DNA of 64,000 nt from Halobacillus litoralis (GCF_004101865.1 NZ_CP026118.1:248001-312000); one strand, 5' to 3'. Positions 37,401 through 48,765 are shown, counted from the first letter of the stretch. Made by a program: numbers and translations. Notes: generated by a model from the sequence alone, not told the origin.

Positions 37401-38708
37401 CAGTTCAATGATTTTGTCATAAACAGCTGAAAGTCCTGTCGTTTCCACGTCGAAAACGACATAAACAGCTTCTTCCAAGTCACGATCCTGCTCTTCATAC
37501 GCAATCGGTACACCATCATCAACAAGATTCGCTTCCACACCATATATGATTTTGACTCCATTCTTTTCCCCAGCTGCATGGGCATCTGGATAAGCTTGGA
37601 CGACAGCGTGGTCTGTAATAGCAATGGCTTCATGACCCCAGTCGGCTGCTTTTTGAATCAGCCGGGATGGAGAGACCGGTGCATCCATCGCACTCATCGT
37701 GGTATGAGCATGAAGTTCGATACGTTTTTCGCCTTCAGGTGCATCATCTCCGCGAAGTTTAGGTTTTACTTCGTTGATGTCATTCGCCATCATCGTAAGC
37801 TCATTTGTGAAATTATCCGTCTGGATTCCTCCACGTGCTTTGACCCACATCCCCTGCTTCACATGTTTGAACAGATCGGCATGATCATCTCCACGGGAAA
37901 ACATTTTTATCGAGAAGGAATCGCTGTAATCAGTTACTTTCAATAAGAGTAAATGTCTGCCGGACCGGAGTTCCTTGACTTCAGCATCAAACACATATCC
38001 CTGGACAGCGATTTTGCGTTCTTCTTCCTGGATCGTTTCCATCATGACGATTTCATCCTGGATCTTATACCCGATTTCCAATGGCCCTTTCGGTTTTGTA
38101 TCATCTTTATCTTTCGCCCGTTCTTCTTGTTCCTTCACTGCTTGTTGAACGAGGATTTTATCTTCTTTTTGACGTTCTTCCTGGAACCTCTTGATTTCCT
38201 CCTGCTCTTCCTTCACCCTTGTCGATAACATGAATGGTGGTAAGCCGGAACAAGAACAATATTCTTTAAAAGGTTCCTCTAATTTCTTTTGAACCGCATG
38301 ACTTTCAGCTAAGTTCCTGCAAGTTAACATAATCTTATTCCCGTTTACTTCGGGCTGTTGTTCTAATAACAAATCTTTGTAGCCGGGAGTCAAATCTGTC
38401 AACGTTTTAATAAACCCCTGCCAATACTCCACTACATCTGTTTCTACTACTTCTTTCTGGTCCGTCTCAATCGTCCAGGAAACCTCTGCAATAGCTCTGA
38501 ATGCTGTTTTCAGTTTACTCGTAAAAAGTTCATAGACCGATGGGGGTAATGGTTTCGGCATATGAAAATGAAAGTGCCACACTTTTTTCTCACGATAAAC
38601 GACCAGCTTCTGCATACTGCTGTCTTTAAAATGAGGTTCAATCAGATCATGTGGAAACTGGATTTGTTCCAGTAAATAGTGCATCTTTTCCTGATTGCTC
38701 ACACTCAA
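34416..38708 (-). CDS. polC: DNA polymerase III alpha subunit, Gram-positive PolC type
   Basis: This 1430-residue protein is the main replicative polymerase. It has an N-terminal domain, an OB fold, a PHP domain ([16 protein letters not shown]) interrupted by a DEDD proofreading exonuclease ([20 protein letters not shown]), a zinc-finger (CPSCQF and CPNCS), the polymerase palm ([11 protein letters not shown]) and a tail. The start is TTG at 38708, seven bases after AGGAGG; the longer frame to 38747 overlaps the terminator of proS. Confidence 0.96.
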   Translation of the reverse strand: MSVSNQEKMHYLLEQIQFPHDLIEPHFKDSSMQKLVVYREKKVWHFHFHMPKPLPPSVYELFTSKLKTAFRAIAEVSWTIETDQKEVVETDVVEYWQGFIKTLTDLTPGYKDLLLEQQPEVNGNKIMLTCRNLAESHAVQKKLEEPFKEYCSCSGLPPFMLSTRVKEEQEEIKRFQEERQKEDKILVQQAVKEQEERAKDKDDTKPKGPLEIGYKIQDEIVMMETIQEEERKIAVQGYVFDAEVKELRSGRHLLLLKVTDYSDSFSIKMFSRGDDHADLFKHVKQGMWVKARGGIQTDNFTNELTMMANDINEVKPKLRGDDAPEGEKRIELHAHTTMSAMDAPVSPSRLIQKAADWGHEAIAITDHAVVQAYPDAHAAGEKNGVKIIYGVEANLVDDGVPIAYEEQDRDLEEAVYVVFDVETTGLSAVYDKIIELAAVKIKAGEIIDRFESFANPHQPLSQTTIDLTGITDDMVKDAPEIAEVLKDFHQWSADDILVAHNASFDMGFLNAGYQSIDYGKAKNPVIDTLELARFLVPELKNHRLNTLCKKFDIELTQHHRAIYDAEATGYLLWKLVKKAMDREITNHKNLNDYMGEGKAYQRSRPSHCTLLATNSTGLKNIYRLVSEAHVNYFYRVPRIPRSLLTKYREGILVGSGCDKGEVFETIMQKSEEEAEKVADFYDYIEIQPPGNYKHLVEKDLVQTEAQILDILKRLVRMAERLGKTVAATGNTHYVEPHEKQYRQILISSQNGNPLNRQTLPEVHFKTTNEMLEELSFLGEEKAKEVVVANTKKIAAQIGEVSPVKDDLYTPNIEGADQEIREMSYNKARSIYGDDIPELIVKRLEKELDSIIGNGFAVIYLISQKLVTKSLEDGYLVGSRGSVGSSFVATMTDITEVNPLPPHYVCPSCQFNEFFTDGSVGSGFDLEEKECPNCSTPLKKDGQDIPFETFLGFKGDKVPDIDLNFSGEYQPHAHNYTKELFGEDSVYRAGTIGTIAEKTAYGYVKGYAGDHQLQYKNAEIDRLVHGCTGVKRTSGQHPGGIIVVPDDMEIYDFSPIQFPADDTKSEWKTTHFDFHSIHDNLLKLDILGHDDPTVIRMLQDLSGIDQKEIPVDDAEVMKIFSGPEALGVNADQIMCKTGTLGVPEFGTRFVRQMLEDTKPKTFAELVIISGLSHGTDVWLGNAEQLINDGICTLPEVIGCRDDIMVYLMHKGLEPSLAFKIMEFVRKGRGLQDEWIEEMKKHGVPDWYIDSCKKIKYMFPKAHAAAYVLMAVRIAYFKVHYPIYFYAAYFTVRASDFELDTMVKGSAAIRSRIEEIQAKGLDATPKEKSLLTVLEISLEMCERGYGFKNVDLYRSSATDFLVEDNELIPPFNAVDGLGTNAAINIVNARQEGEFLSKQDLRERSRISKTVLEYLDNFGCLEGMPDENQLSLF

Positions 38709-38747
38709 ATTGATTCCTCCTCTATCCTTCTCTACGCATCTAATCAT

Positions 38748-38788
38748 GGAAATACCCTTGCTTTACATGTTCCAGCAAGGGTATTTCC
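38748..38788 (-). terminator. Terminator between proS and polC
   Basis: A perfect 15 bp stem (38748-38762 with 38774-38788) begins about ten bases after the proS stop codon. It has no long T-run on the minus strand, so it is probably partial. Confidence 0.75.
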
Positions 38789-38797
38789 GTTGAACGA

Positions 38798-40504
38798 TTA
38801 TTTTCCTTTGTACCAATCGTTTACATATTCTGTAATTCCGCTCGATTCAACATCCGATTGTTCCCCTGTCGCTCTATCCTTCACTTCAACCATACCTTCC
38901 GCCGCACGCTTACCTACGGTGATTCTCAAAGGAATACCGAACAGATCACTATCGGCGAATTTGACGCCAGCACGTTCTTTACGATCATCATATAAAACTT
39001 CGATGCCAGCTTCAAGAAGTGTCTCATAAAGATCATCTGCCAATTCTTTCTGGTCTTCCTTTTTCGGATTCATGGAGAGCAGGTGAACCTGGTATGGAGC
39101 AATTTTTGCCGGCCATGTAATCCCGCGTTCATCATGATACTGCTCTACAATAGCTGCCAAGGTGCGGGAAACTCCTATTCCGTAAGAGCCCATGATCATT
39201 GTTTTCGCTTTACCCTGGTCGTTAAGGAACGTGGCATTCATGCGTTCAGAATAAAATTCCCCAAGCTTGAAGACGTGACCGACCTCAATTCCCCGAGCAA
39301 ACTTGATTACCCCCTGCCCGTCTGGCGAAGGATCTCCTTCCTGGATGAATCTGAGATCTGCATATTGGTGGACTTGGAAATCTTCACCAGGAGTGGCATT
39401 TGTATAATGATATCCTTCTTCATTCGCACCGCAGGAAGCATTCGTCAGTGCTTCTACTGCATGATCTGCCACCACTTCAACTTCTTCGGGAACATCTACC
39501 GGACCTAAAGAGCCAAATCCAGTTCCCAACAACCGTTTTGTATCTTCTTCAGAGGCAAGTTCAACAATGTCTGCATTATACAAATTCTTCAGCTTCACAT
39601 CATTTACTTCGTGGTCCCCCCGCGTAACTGCCATGACAAACTGATCGTCAACTTGGAACATGATCGACTTCAAACCTTCACGAAGCTCATGACCTAAATA
39701 ATCCGCTACATCCTTCATCGTTTTCTTATCTGGTGTTTCTGTTTTCTTCATCGTTAATGGGGATTCATTGGTCTTTTTGTACTCTGCAGCCACGGGAGCC
39801 ATTTCTATGTTTGCGGCATAGCGGGAAGTATCTGAATATGCGATCACATCTTCTCCAACTTCAGATAAAACCATGAATTCGTGTGTATCCTTTCCGCCCA
39901 TCGCGCCTGAATCAGCAATGACTGCTCGGAAATTGAGACCACAACGGCGGAAGACATTTGAATAGGCATCAAACATCTTCTGATAGGTTTCATCCAAACT
40001 TTCGTATGATTCGTTGAACGAATAAGCATCTTTCATAAGGAATTCACGACCCCGCAACAAACCGAACCGTGGGCGTGCCTCATCGCGGAATTTATTTTGT
40101 ATTTGGAAGACTGTTATTGGTAACTGCTTATAGCTCTTGACTTCATTGCGAACTATGCTTGTAATCACTTCTTCGTGAGTTGCACCCAATGCAAACTCCC
40201 GCTGATGACGGTCGTTGATTCGCATCAGTTCTGATCCGAATGTCGTCCATCGTCCCGTTTCTTTCCAGAGTTCAGATGGTTCAAGAGCAGGCATAGCCAT
40301 CTCGTGGGCACCGATTTTCTCCATTTCTTCACGTACAATACTCTCTACTTTGCTGAGGACGCGGCGTCCGATTGGTAAAAAGCTATAAATTCCTGATGCA
40401 ATTTGACGTATGTAACCAGCGCGAACGAGGAACTGATGACTCTTGATTTCTGCATCTGCTGGATTTTCTTTTAAAGTTGGGATTAACATATGACTTTGTC
40501 TCAT
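38798..40504 (-). CDS. proS: Prolyl-tRNA synthetase
   Basis: This 568-residue class II synthetase has motif 2 ([25 protein letters not shown]), motif 3 ([17 protein letters not shown]) and an inserted editing domain ([24 protein letters not shown]). It charges tRNA-Pro and edits mischarged alanine. The start at 40504 has a GAGGTG site. No T-box is visible in the short gap upstream. Confidence 0.97.
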   Translation of the reverse strand: MRQSHMLIPTLKENPADAEIKSHQFLVRAGYIRQIASGIYSFLPIGRRVLSKVESIVREEMEKIGAHEMAMPALEPSELWKETGRWTTFGSELMRINDRHQREFALGATHEEVITSIVRNEVKSYKQLPITVFQIQNKFRDEARPRFGLLRGREFLMKDAYSFNESYESLDETYQKMFDAYSNVFRRCGLNFRAVIADSGAMGGKDTHEFMVLSEVGEDVIAYSDTSRYAANIEMAPVAAEYKKTNESPLTMKKTETPDKKTMKDVADYLGHELREGLKSIMFQVDDQFVMAVTRGDHEVNDVKLKNLYNADIVELASEEDTKRLLGTGFGSLGPVDVPEEVEVVADHAVEALTNASCGANEEGYHYTNATPGEDFQVHQYADLRFIQEGDPSPDGQGVIKFARGIEVGHVFKLGEFYSERMNATFLNDQGKAKTMIMGSYGIGVSRTLAAIVEQYHDERGITWPAKIAPYQVHLLSMNPKKEDQKELADDLYETLLEAGIEVLYDDRKERAGVKFADSDLFGIPLRITVGKRAAEGMVEVKDRATGEQSDVESSGITEYVNDWYKGK

Positions 40505-40536
40505 AACATGCACCTCAGTTCAAAATTAATAAAAGA

Positions 40537-40578
40537 AGCTAGAAGCCTAGGAAACCTATCACCTTAGGACTTCCAGCT
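40537..40578 (-). terminator. Hairpin between rseP and proS
   Basis: AGCTAGAAGCCTAGG (40537-40551) pairs with CCTTAGGACTTCCAGCT (40562-40578) with small mismatches. On the minus strand it is followed by TTCTTTTATTAATTTT, so it can terminate some transcripts eight bases past rseP. Confidence 0.6.
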
Positions 40579-40585
40579 ATAGATT

Positions 40586-41851
40586 TCATAAGAATAACCG
40601 TTGAATATCGTTCCATGTGACCACAAGCATCAATAACATCAATAACGCAAAACCGATAAAATGAACAATTCCCTCTTTCTGGGGATCGATCGGCTTACCT
40701 CTGACGCCTTCAAGACCGACGAATAACAGCCGTCCGCCATCAAGTGCAGGAAGAGGTAATAAGTTGACGATTCCTAAATTGATACTCAGAATGGATGTCC
40801 ACATGACAAAATTCGTAAAACCAGTTTGGACCACCTGATCTGTTGCATCATAGATTCCTACAGGCCCTGATAACATATCAAGAGAGAACTGGCCTGTCAC
40901 CAGCTTGCCTAAATTCGTTAATATCATTGCAGACCACTCGTAGGTTTGCGTGAATCCGAAAGTCAGCTTTTTAGTGAATGATTCTTCAAAAGCCCTCGCT
41001 ACACCCACTTGACCTATTGTTCGATCGCGATCCTCAATAGCAGCTGGAGTAATATCCAATTGCTGTGTTTGTCCGGAGCGGCTGATCGTCAAAGTCACCT
41101 CTTCATCTGGGTGGTCCCGGATCACTGTCGTGAATTCTTCCCATGTGCTTACAGATTCACCATCAACGGCGATCACTTCGTCCCCAGCCATCAGTCCAGC
41201 TTGTTCCGCAGGGGTGCTCTCTTGTATTTCTCCCAGCTTAGCTTCATTAGACGGTACGCCCTGGATAAAGCCTAAAACCGTGAACAGCAGGATAGCCAGG
41301 ACAAAATTCATCAATGGACCTGCGAATAGCTGCATCGCCCGCTGGGGAACTGATTTCGAAGCGAATTGGCGGTTATAAGGAGCGATCTGTGTTTCTTTTT
41401 CATCCATTACGAACATCGCTTTAGGATCGACTTCAAAAAACAGCTTTTCATCTTCATCCACTTCATATCCTTCAATGACGAGTCTGTGATCAAGATCGGC
41501 TCTTTCCACCTCAATCACTCGTGCATGAGGATGCTTGGATTTATTGTTAACGACAATACGATTCACTTTGCCTTCATCATTGAATTCAAGAGCAATATGA
41601 TGACCTGCTTTCAACTCAACGATTTCAGGATCTTCCCCTGCGACACGTACGTAACCGCCGATAGGTAACAAACGGATCGTGTACAGGGTCTCATTTCTTG
41701 TGAAAGCAAAAATCTTCGGTCCAAATCCTATTGCAAATTCACGCGCCAGCATTCCTGCACGTTTGGCAAAAATAAGATGCCCCCACTCGTGTACGAACAC
41801 CAAAAGTCCGAACATGAGTATAAACGCAATAACTGTAGTCAAATGAAGCAC
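40586..41851 (-). CDS. rseP: Site-2 metalloprotease RseP/RasP
   Basis: This 421-residue multi-pass membrane zinc protease cuts signal peptides and anti-sigma factors inside the membrane. HEWGH (residues 21-25) holds the zinc ligands and catalytic Glu22, a PDZ domain lies in the middle (QAGLMAGDEVIAVDGESV), and the second zinc motif NLLPLPALDGGR is near the C-terminus. In bacilli it is the RasP (YluC) protein of the RsiW/FtsL pathways. Confidence 0.96.
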   Translation of the reverse strand: MLHLTTVIAFILMFGLLVFVHEWGHLIFAKRAGMLAREFAIGFGPKIFAFTRNETLYTIRLLPIGGYVRVAGEDPEIVELKAGHHIALEFNDEGKVNRIVVNNKSKHPHARVIEVERADLDHRLVIEGYEVDEDEKLFFEVDPKAMFVMDEKETQIAPYNRQFASKSVPQRAMQLFAGPLMNFVLAILLFTVLGFIQGVPSNEAKLGEIQESTPAEQAGLMAGDEVIAVDGESVSTWEEFTTVIRDHPDEEVTLTISRSGQTQQLDITPAAIEDRDRTIGQVGVARAFEESFTKKLTFGFTQTYEWSAMILTNLGKLVTGQFSLDMLSGPVGIYDATDQVVQTGFTNFVMWTSILSINLGIVNLLPLPALDGGRLLFVGLEGVRGKPIDPQKEGIVHFIGFALLMLLMLVVTWNDIQRLFL

Positions 41852-41858
41852 CTTCCTT

Positions 41859-43004
41859 TTAATTTAAATGGAAACGGACGCTCTTTCTAGTTTCCTCATC
41901 AATAGAAATTATGGTAGACAAGTCCGGGTTATGAATCCTATCATGATTTTCCAGCGCTTGTTCAATGTATTTTTCAATATCCAGGAAAGAAATTTTCCCT
42001 TCCAGGAACAATTGCACGGCTTCTTCGTTAGCAGCATTCAATACTGTAGGCATAGACCCACCGGCTTTCCCAGCCTCAAAAGCCATCCGCAGACAAGGGA
42101 AGCGCTCCATATCCATTCTCTCAAAGTTCAGTGTGGCAATATCTTCTAGGTTGAGATGTTCTGTAATCGGAAGATCCAGACGTTCAGGGTATGTCAGTGC
42201 ATATTGTATCGGCACCTTCATATCAGGTGTACCCAGCTGGGCAATGATATTCCGATCCACATACTCCACCATCGAATGTATGACACTTTCTCTATGAAGA
42301 ATAACATGAATTTGTTCGTAAGGCACATCAAAAAGCCAGTGTGCCTCTATGACCTCAAGACCTTTATTCATCATTGAAGCTGAATCCACAGTGATCTTTG
42401 CTCCCATACTCCAGTTGGGATGATTTAAAGCATCCTGGACAGAGACGCCTGCCAATTCTTCACGGCTTTTATCACGGAAGCTTCCACCTGAAGCCGTTAT
42501 GATCAACTTCTGGATATCACTTTTCTTTTCTCCATTTAATGACTGGTAAATGGCTGAGTGCTCGCTGTCAACCGGTAAAAGCTCAACTTGATGCTTGCGA
42601 GCCTCCTCCATGACAAGGTGGCCGGCTGTCACTAATGTTTCTTTGTTTGCGATAGCAATGATTTTCTTTGCTTGAATAGCTTTCAATGTGGCAGGTAACC
42701 CCACACTCCCCATCACTGCATTAACGACCACATCAACAGAATCGGCAATACTGGCTTCAATTAAACCTTCTCCGCCGCAAAATACTTGTTGATGGTCGAT
42801 TTCTTTATTTAATTTCACTTTAGTCGCTTCATCCTGGACGACAATGATAGTTGGTTTGAACTCACGGATCAAAGGCAGAGCTTTTTCTATATTTCTCCCG
42901 AAGGCCATAGCATAAAGAGAAAATTGCTCAGGGTGTAACCGAATGACCTCAAGAGTTTGAATCCCGATAGATCCTGTAGCTCCCAATAATGATACTTGTT
43001 TCAT
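41859..43004 (-). CDS. dxr: 1-deoxy-D-xylulose 5-phosphate reductoisomerase
   Basis: Dxr converts DXP to methylerythritol phosphate, the committed step of the MEP isoprenoid path. The 381-residue protein has the NADPH loop [10 protein letters not shown] near the N-terminus, [23 protein letters not shown] and ITASGGSF. It lies between cdsA and rseP and supplies precursor for the UppS product. Confidence 0.97.
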   Translation of the reverse strand: MKQVSLLGATGSIGIQTLEVIRLHPEQFSLYAMAFGRNIEKALPLIREFKPTIIVVQDEATKVKLNKEIDHQQVFCGGEGLIEASIADSVDVVVNAVMGSVGLPATLKAIQAKKIIAIANKETLVTAGHLVMEEARKHQVELLPVDSEHSAIYQSLNGEKKSDIQKLIITASGGSFRDKSREELAGVSVQDALNHPNWSMGAKITVDSASMMNKGLEVIEAHWLFDVPYEQIHVILHRESVIHSMVEYVDRNIIAQLGTPDMKVPIQYALTYPERLDLPITEHLNLEDIATLNFERMDMERFPCLRMAFEAGKAGGSMPTVLNAANEEAVQLFLEGKISFLDIEKYIEQALENHDRIHNPDLSTIISIDEETRKSVRFHLN

Positions 43005-43022
43005 CTTAGATTCCCCTCTCGT

Positions 43023-43823
43023 TTACGCAGCAATGAAGTTGATGAGGTGAAGGATCGGCAGTATGAAAATAAGACTATCAAACCGATCTAGCACTCCTCC
43101 ATGACCTGGTAAAATCTTACCTGAATCTTTGACGGCATAATGCCGTTTGAAAGCAGATTCGACTAAGTCTCCGATTTGACCGGCAATAGATACCAGAATC
43201 GTCACAAGCAAGACGACGATGAGAGAGTGATCGAGTGGATAGAAATATTGAAATAAAACCGCCACTATACAGGCAAGGACAATGCCGCCTACTGAACCTT
43301 CGATTGTTTTTTTAGGACTGATCTGCGGCCAAAGCTTGTGCTTTCCGAGTGAGCGGCCGAACAGGTATGCGCCGGTATCAGTGGCCCAGACAATAAATAA
43401 TGCAAAGAAGATATACTCCAAGCCGCTTGACCTTGTTTCCATCAAATAATTGAAGCCCATGCCGATGTATATCGCAGACAGAAGGAGGAATCCTGCATCA
43501 TCAAATGTGAAACGGTTTTTCACCAAAACGGTATAACTCAGTAATATCAAGACAGCAAGCAATGTGATCTCTGATTTTGTAATGATGTTACCGATTTCCA
43601 CAGATCCGTCGAGGACTTCATAAGGGAACATTAAAGCCCACATCAAGACAAGACCAAGGCCGGACGCTACGGAATACCTTGCGATTTTTTTCATGCGTAC
43701 TAATTCCAATAAGGCAATGCTCGCTATTAAGTAAACAAATATTTTAAAAGGCCATCCTCCGAGCATGACAATCGGTATAAAAATTAGTGCTGCAACAACT
43801 GCTGTAATTGTTCTTTGTTTCAT
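43023..43823 (-). CDS. cdsA: Phosphatidate cytidylyltransferase
   Basis: This 266-residue integral membrane enzyme makes CDP-diacylglycerol, the substrate of PgsA. It has about eight hydrophobic helices and the C-terminal signature SAFKRHYAVKDSGKILPGHGGVLDRFDSL. It follows uppS closely in the uppS-cdsA-dxr-rseP group of envelope genes. Confidence 0.96.
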   Translation of the reverse strand: MKQRTITAVVAALIFIPIVMLGGWPFKIFVYLIASIALLELVRMKKIARYSVASGLGLVLMWALMFPYEVLDGSVEIGNIITKSEITLLAVLILLSYTVLVKNRFTFDDAGFLLLSAIYIGMGFNYLMETRSSGLEYIFFALFIVWATDTGAYLFGRSLGKHKLWPQISPKKTIEGSVGGIVLACIVAVLFQYFYPLDHSLIVVLLVTILVSIAGQIGDLVESAFKRHYAVKDSGKILPGHGGVLDRFDSLIFILPILHLINFIAA

Positions 43824-43840
43824 AAATTTTATTTCACACC

Positions 43841-44608
43841 TTATACTCCGCCGTATCGACGTTTGCGATTTTGGAAATCATAGAGAGCCTTTTCAAAGTG
43901 ACTCTCATTGAAGTCAGGCCAATATACTTCGGTAAACCAAAACTCTGCATAAGCCAACTGCCACAGTAAAAAGTTACTCAGCCTTTGTTCACCACTTGTA
44001 CGAATCAATAAATCCGGTTCGATCAATTCAGAAGTATAGAGCTCTGAAGAGAAAAGTTCTTCATCTATGTCTGAAGTTTCCAATTCTCCATCTTTGACTT
44101 TTGATGCTATTTGCTTGACTGCATGGACCATCTCGAAGCGGCTTCCATAATTCAGAGCAAAATTAAGAATAAGCCCATCATTATGCTTTGTTTTCTCCAT
44201 CGCTTCTTGGACCGCCTTTTGAGTATGAGACGGTAAAACTCCGAAGTCACCGATCGTGCGGACTTGAACATTCCTCTCAATCAGTTCAGGCAAATATGTA
44301 TTTAAAAAATCTACAGGTAACTTCATTAAGAAGTCTACCTCATTTTTAGGACGTTTCCAATTTTCTGTAGAGAAAGCGTAAAGTGTAAGGACCTTCACCC
44401 CGGCATCTGAAGCATAACGTACAATACGCTTCACGACACTCATGCCCTCTTTGTGACCAGCAATCCGAGGCATCCCTCTATTCTTCGCCCAGCGTCCGTT
44501 CCCATCCATAATGATGGCAACGTGTTGAGGCAAATGGTTATAATCAAGTCCTAGAGGCTGTGATTGTGGTTGTTTTTTACTTTTGGTAAATGGAAACTTG
44601 ATTGGCAT
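43841..44608 (-). CDS. uppS: Undecaprenyl diphosphate synthase
   Basis: This 255-residue cis-prenyltransferase makes the lipid carrier for cell wall synthesis. It has the catalytic Asp35 in IIMDGNGRWAKNRG, YAFSTENWKRP, and RTSGEQRLSNFLLWQLAYAEF. It follows frr with a terminator-like hairpin in the 150-base gap. Confidence 0.97.
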   Translation of the reverse strand: MPIKFPFTKSKKQPQSQPLGLDYNHLPQHVAIIMDGNGRWAKNRGMPRIAGHKEGMSVVKRIVRYASDAGVKVLTLYAFSTENWKRPKNEVDFLMKLPVDFLNTYLPELIERNVQVRTIGDFGVLPSHTQKAVQEAMEKTKHNDGLILNFALNYGSRFEMVHAVKQIASKVKDGELETSDIDEELFSSELYTSELIEPDLLIRTSGEQRLSNFLLWQLAYAEFWFTEVYWPDFNESHFEKALYDFQNRKRRYGGV

Positions 44609-44699
44609 GTTTAATCCTCCAGTCCGTTTCTTCCATCTTACTATTATATACTAAAATCGTACAATATGCCGAGCCCTTATGAAAGGTACAAAATTAAAA

Positions 44700-44726
44700 C
44701 CGCGCTGCCAAACATCTACAGCGCGG
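44700..44726 (-). terminator. Terminator after frr
   Basis: CCGCGCTG (44700-44707) pairs exactly with CAGCGCGG (44719-44726) and the minus strand continues with TTTTAATTTT. It begins 36 bases after the frr stop codon. Confidence 0.88.
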
Positions 44727-44762
44727 CTCATACACCTTATGGCATATTCAGAAAGAAGAAAC

Positions 44763-45320
44763 TTAAACTTCCATGATTTCTTCTTCTTTAGTTTTAGATA
44801 GTTGATCGATCTTATCTACGTTCTGATCTGTGACTTTCTGAACATCATCTTGGAAAGAACGAAGATCGTCTTCTGTCAAGTCTCCGTCTTTCTCCATTTT
44901 CTTCAAACGGTCATTGGATTCACGGCGAATGTTACGGACCTGTACTTTCGCTTCTTCGGAGTACTTCCCGACTACTTTCGCAAGATCTTTACGGCGTTCT
45001 TCTGTCAGTGCTGGGATATTAATGCGAACAACATTACCATCACTGGAAGGAGACAATCCTAGATCAGCTTTTTGAATCGCTTTTTCGATTTCAGCAATCG
45101 CTGACTTATCATATGGTGTAATGACAAGTAAACGAGGCTCCGGTGCGGATACTTGTGCGAGTTGCTTCATTGGAGTCGCAGCACCATAGTAATCCACATA
45201 AACGTTATCGAGAATAGCAGGATTTGCACGACCTGCTCTTACTGTAGCAAGCTGACGAGAGAAAGCTTGTACTGCTTGTTCCATTTGTTGTTTCGTTTCA
45301 TTAATCACGGCTTCAGACAT
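44763..45320 (-). CDS. frr: Ribosome recycling factor
   Basis: This 185-residue protein splits post-termination ribosomes with EF-G. It has the family segments [40 protein letters not shown] and [23 protein letters not shown]. The start at 45320 lies two bases past the pyrH stop, and its ribosome site (AGGGGG) is inside the last codons of pyrH; the longer frame overlapping pyrH is a shadow. Confidence 0.97.
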   Translation of the reverse strand: MSEAVINETKQQMEQAVQAFSRQLATVRAGRANPAILDNVYVDYYGAATPMKQLAQVSAPEPRLLVITPYDKSAIAEIEKAIQKADLGLSPSSDGNVVRINIPALTEERRKDLAKVVGKYSEEAKVQVRNIRRESNDRLKKMEKDGDLTEDDLRSFQDDVQKVTDQNVDKIDQLSKTKEEEIMEV

Positions 45321-45322
45321 GA

Positions 45323-46045
45323 TTATTTCCCCCTTACAATGGTTCCAATATTTTCGCCCATTACGGCCTTCTTGATATTTCCGTCTTCTGTAATAGAGAA
45401 TACCAATAAATCGATATCGTTGTCCATACATAACGATGATGCTGTAGAATCCATAACTCCTAAACCTTCGTTAAGAACATCCATGTAGGAAAGTTCATCG
45501 TATTTCACTGCATCTTCATTAATTTTCGGGTCGTCCGTATAGACTCCGTCCACATTGTTTTTTGCCATCAGGATGACATCAGCTTCTACTTCAGCTGCTC
45601 TGAGAGCTGCGGTTGTGTCTGTCGAGAAGTACGGGTTACCTGTACCTGCGGCGAAAATCACCACCCGTTTCTTCTCTAAATGACGGATCGCTTTTCTCCG
45701 AATATATGGTTCCGCTACTTGTCTCATTTCGATAGAAGTTTGGACACGGGTTGGGATACCTACGTTTTCCAGGCTGTCTTGAAGGGCCAGAGAATTCATG
45801 ACAGTCGCGAGCATTCCCATATAGTCAGCATTGGCACGGTCCATACCCATTTCGGCTCCGACCTTCCCACGCCATATGTTCCCGCCGCCAACTACGACTG
45901 CGACCTCTACCCCAAGTTCAGCTACTTCTTTGACTTGACGAGAGACTGATTTGATAATGCTGGGTTCCAATCCGAATCCAGCTTCCCCACTCAAAGCCTC
46001 TCCACTTAGTTTCAATACAATCCGACGATAGCGAGCAGTTGTCAT
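45323..46045 (-). CDS. pyrH: Uridylate kinase
   Basis: PyrH makes UDP from UMP and feeds nucleotide sugar and RNA synthesis. The 240-residue amino acid kinase-fold protein has [39 protein letters not shown] and [14 protein letters not shown]. It lies between tsf and frr as in most Firmicutes. Confidence 0.97.
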   Translation of the reverse strand: MTTARYRRIVLKLSGEALSGEAGFGLEPSIIKSVSRQVKEVAELGVEVAVVVGGGNIWRGKVGAEMGMDRANADYMGMLATVMNSLALQDSLENVGIPTRVQTSIEMRQVAEPYIRRKAIRHLEKKRVVIFAAGTGNPYFSTDTTAALRAAEVEADVILMAKNNVDGVYTDDPKINEDAVKYDELSYMDVLNEGLGVMDSTASSLCMDNDIDLLVFSITEDGNIKKAVMGENIGTIVRGK

Positions 46046-46127
46046 AGTAACCTCCCGTGTGTTTTGCTATTCTTATATTCGCTTTTTTTGCTCATAGGGT
46101 GCTATGCAACTATGTAGCATTTTTGAA

Positions 46128-46156
46128 AATAGGGAACACCGACAGTGTCCCCTATT
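46128..46156 (-). terminator. Terminator between tsf and pyrH
   Basis: A 12-base stem with one A-C mismatch (46128-46139 with 46145-46156) lies about 12 bases beyond the tsf stop codon; the minus strand continues with TTTTCAAAAA. Likely partial termination before pyrH. Confidence 0.8.
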
Positions 46157-46167
46157 CTTTACTATCA

Positions 46168-47052
46168 TTATTTTTTAACTTGGCTCATCACTTCATCAGC
46201 AAAGTTTTCTTCGCGTTTTTCCATACCTTCGCCAACTTCGAAACGTTCGAAACCAGTGATTTTACCACCGGCAGAAGCTACGAATTGCTTAACTTTCTGG
46301 TCTGGATCTTTAACGAAGCTTTGGTCTAACAAGCAAATCTCTTCGAAGAATTTATTCAAACGACCTTCTACCATTTTCTCTACGATGTTTTCTGGCTTGC
46401 CTTCATTCATCGCTTGAGTCTTCAGCATTTCGCGCTCACTGTTCGCCTCTTCTTCAGGAATCTCATCGCGAGAAACATAACGAGGGTTCACAGCCGCTAC
46501 GTGCATGGCAATGTCTTTCGCAGCTGTTTCGTCAGTGGAACCTTCAAGGACAGTAAGAACACCAATGTTCCCACCCATGTGAAGGTAAGCACCAAACGCG
46601 TCATTATCCGTTTTCTCTTTGATGACAAAACGACGAAGAGAAAGTTTCTCACCGATTTTTGCTACACGATCAGTAATGTAGCTGCTAAGTACTTCTCCAT
46701 CACCATGAAGTTTTTGTTCAAGAGCTTCTTCGACTGTTGCAGGCTTTTGAGATACCAGGTGTTGGCCTAGATCTTTCAGAAGTTGTTTGAACGTGTCGTT
46801 TTTCGTTACGAAGTCTGTTTCACAGTTCACTTCGAAAAGGACAGCCGTGTTACCGGAAATTTCAATAGCAGCGGAACCTTCAGCAGCAATACGATCTGCT
46901 TTTTTCTGTGCTTTAGAGATACCTTTTTCGCGCAACCATTCGATTGCTTTGTCCATGTCACCATCGTTTTCAGTCAGTGCTTTTTTACAGTCCATCATTC
47001 CAGCACCTGTTTTTCCACGAAGTTCTTTTACCATTTTTGCATTTATAGCCAT
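46168..47052 (-). CDS. tsf: Elongation factor Ts
   Basis: EF-Ts is the nucleotide exchange factor of EF-Tu. The 294-residue protein starts with the UBA-like domain ([21 protein letters not shown]) and has the core [13 protein letters not shown]. It follows rpsB after a 140-base gap with a hairpin. Confidence 0.98.
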   Translation of the reverse strand: MAINAKMVKELRGKTGAGMMDCKKALTENDGDMDKAIEWLREKGISKAQKKADRIAAEGSAAIEISGNTAVLFEVNCETDFVTKNDTFKQLLKDLGQHLVSQKPATVEEALEQKLHGDGEVLSSYITDRVAKIGEKLSLRRFVIKEKTDNDAFGAYLHMGGNIGVLTVLEGSTDETAAKDIAMHVAAVNPRYVSRDEIPEEEANSEREMLKTQAMNEGKPENIVEKMVEGRLNKFFEEICLLDQSFVKDPDQKVKQFVASAGGKITGFERFEVGEGMEKREENFADEVMSQVKK

Positions 47053-47150
47053 TGTAATGCCTCCTTATTAATATACAAGTGAGAATAGCGCGAGCCTCCT
47101 ACCGAATTTGGTTACGGCAGAGCTGAATGATAAAGGAAATACCCTTTAAA

Positions 47151-47184
47151 AAAGGTGATAAAGGTATACCCCCTTATCACCTTT
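47151..47184 (-). terminator. Attenuator-like hairpin between rpsB and tsf
   Basis: A perfect 11 bp stem (47151-47161 with 47174-47184) lies ten bases beyond the rpsB stop codon and is followed by TTTAAAGGG on the minus strand. Partial termination here would set the S2 to EF-Ts ratio. Confidence 0.75.
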
Positions 47185-47193
47185 AGACCCTTC

Positions 47194-47931
47194 TTACTCT
47201 TGAGCAGCTTCTACTGCAGCTTCTGTTTCTTCAGTTGTTTCTGTTTCTTCCCCTTGTTTAGCTTCAAGTACAGCATCAGCCATTTTTGAAGTCAACAATT
47301 TAACAGCACGGATTGCGTCATCGTTCGCTGGGATGACATAATCGATTTCATCTGGATCACAGTTTGTATCAACGATACCTACAACTGGAATATTCAATTT
47401 ATGAGCTTCAGCAATTGCGATACGCTCTTTACGAGGATCGATGATGAACATTGCGTCCGGAAGTTTCTTCATTTCTTTAATACCGCCAAGGAATTTCTCA
47501 AGACGATCTTTTTCTTTAAGCATATCAACTACTTCTTTTTTAGGAAGTACGTCGAAAGTACCGTCTTCATCCATACGTTCGATATCTTTCAAACGATTGA
47601 TACGTTTGCGGATAGTTTCAAAGTTAGTAAGCGTTCCACCCAACCAACGTTGGTTGATATAATACATGCCGCAACGAGTTGCTTCGTCACGCACTGTATC
47701 CTGCGCTTGTTTTTTTGTTCCTACGAAAAGAATGTTACCACCGTCAGCAGCGACATCTTTCACATAGTTGAATGCTTCATCCACCTTTTTGACTGTCTTT
47801 TGCAGGTCGATGATATAAATACCGTTACGCTCTGTGAAGATGTACTTCTTCATCTTCGGGTTCCAGCGACGGGTTTGGTGTCCAAAATGAACACCAGCTT
47901 CTAATAGCTGTTTCATAGAAATTACAGACAT
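47194..47931 (-). CDS. rpsB: Ribosomal protein S2
   Basis: This 245-residue protein completes the 30S subunit. Segments [39 protein letters not shown] and [14 protein letters not shown] are diagnostic, and the C-terminus is Glu-rich. It has its own promoter at 48055-48083 with an untranslated leader of about 115 bases. Confidence 0.98.
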   Translation of the reverse strand: MSVISMKQLLEAGVHFGHQTRRWNPKMKKYIFTERNGIYIIDLQKTVKKVDEAFNYVKDVAADGGNILFVGTKKQAQDTVRDEATRCGMYYINQRWLGGTLTNFETIRKRINRLKDIERMDEDGTFDVLPKKEVVDMLKEKDRLEKFLGGIKEMKKLPDAMFIIDPRKERIAIAEAHKLNIPVVGIVDTNCDPDEIDYVIPANDDAIRAVKLLTSKMADAVLEAKQGEETETTEETEAAVEAAQE

Positions 47932-48054
47932 GATAATTCCTCCTGTTTGGTTTTTTTAGTATCCTCCGCCTCATTCATTTCCTTCTGTGAACTCTTTAAT
48001 AAAAGAGCAACCTCACTGAAGAATCCAAAGGCGTGTGTATTGACACCGTCAGTA

Positions 48055-48083
48055 AATATACCATAAGAGTCAGGTGTGTTCAA
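48055..48083 (-). promoter_or_regulatory. Sigma-A type promoter of rpsB
   Basis: TTGAAC (48078-48083) and TATATT (48055-48060) are 17 bases apart on the minus strand. The -35 overlaps the swrB stop codon. This promoter would let the rpsB operon run independently of the flagellar operon read into it from above. Confidence 0.8.
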
Positions 48084-48553
48084 GTTTTTTTGTTACTTTT
48101 TTGATGAAATTTGTAAAGAAGCTCAACCTCAGTTTTACCTTTATTGAGTTGCTTGGCGATCTCTTCTATAGTATAACCTTCTTTTTTTAATTCAAAAACT
48201 TGAGAATGAATCGATGGTTGATATACTTCTCCGTCTTCAACGGGTTCCGGCGGTGTATAATCTTTACTCTCAGAGACTTCCATTGTTTCATCCGTTTCCT
48301 TAGAGTTTGATTCCATCACATGCGCTTCAGCTTCCTGCTTATCTTTTTTCTGGGTGACCCATTCCCCCATACGCCTGTTTTCTTCTTTGATTTCCATTAG
48401 ATAAGAAGTGAATAGATCCTCTATTTCAGAAGCCACTTGTTTCTGTCTAAGTTCCAGTTCTTCTGCTTGCCTTACTTTTTTCATCATGGCAAACAACGCC
48501 ATAACTAATACACCATCTATTATGAAACTGACTACCAATAAAAAAACAGTCAT
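48080..48553 (-). CDS. swrB: SwrB-like (YlxL) membrane protein
   Basis: This 157-residue protein has one N-terminal transmembrane helix (TVFLLVVSFIIDGVLVMALFAMM), a coiled-coil-like charged region, and a C-terminal helix-turn-helix-like segment (FELKKEGYTIEEIAKQLNKGKTEVELLYKF). Location between sigD and rpsB and this layout match SwrB, which helps activate the flagellar type III export apparatus in B. subtilis. Overall similarity is low, so the name rests partly on context. Confidence 0.75.
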   Translation of the reverse strand: MTVFLLVVSFIIDGVLVMALFAMMKKVRQAEELELRQKQVASEIEDLFTSYLMEIKEENRRMGEWVTQKKDKQEAEAHVMESNSKETDETMEVSESKDYTPPEPVEDGEVYQPSIHSQVFELKKEGYTIEEIAKQLNKGKTEVELLYKFHQKSNKKT

Positions 48554-48765
48554 TCAATCACCCTCTCTCCTTCATTTTCATAATTTATGTAATTGTGTTC
48601 TCTTCAGGATTTCTTAACAATTTCACGGTCAGCTGAGGAGGGGGCACCGCTTTTAAAGAATCCTAAGTGGGAAATCAGTTAGGGAGGGGCTTGTGGTGAA
48701 TCATTCAGAGCGGGGAGTCTCCGTCGGGATGTGACTTAGTTCCCTGCCAACAACCATCCTATTGT
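48554..48765. other. Gap between fapA-like gene and swrB without gene
   Basis: About 210 bases with no credible open frame. The middle (48640-48740) is rich in G and contains short phrases such as GACGGAGACTCCCC (minus strand), which look like a worn intergenic repeat. Confidence 0.45.

Noticed and set aside
38709..38747. ATG start for polC at 38747
   Set aside because: The TTG at 38708 has a well-spaced AGGAGG, and the longer start reaches close to the proS terminator without family similarity.
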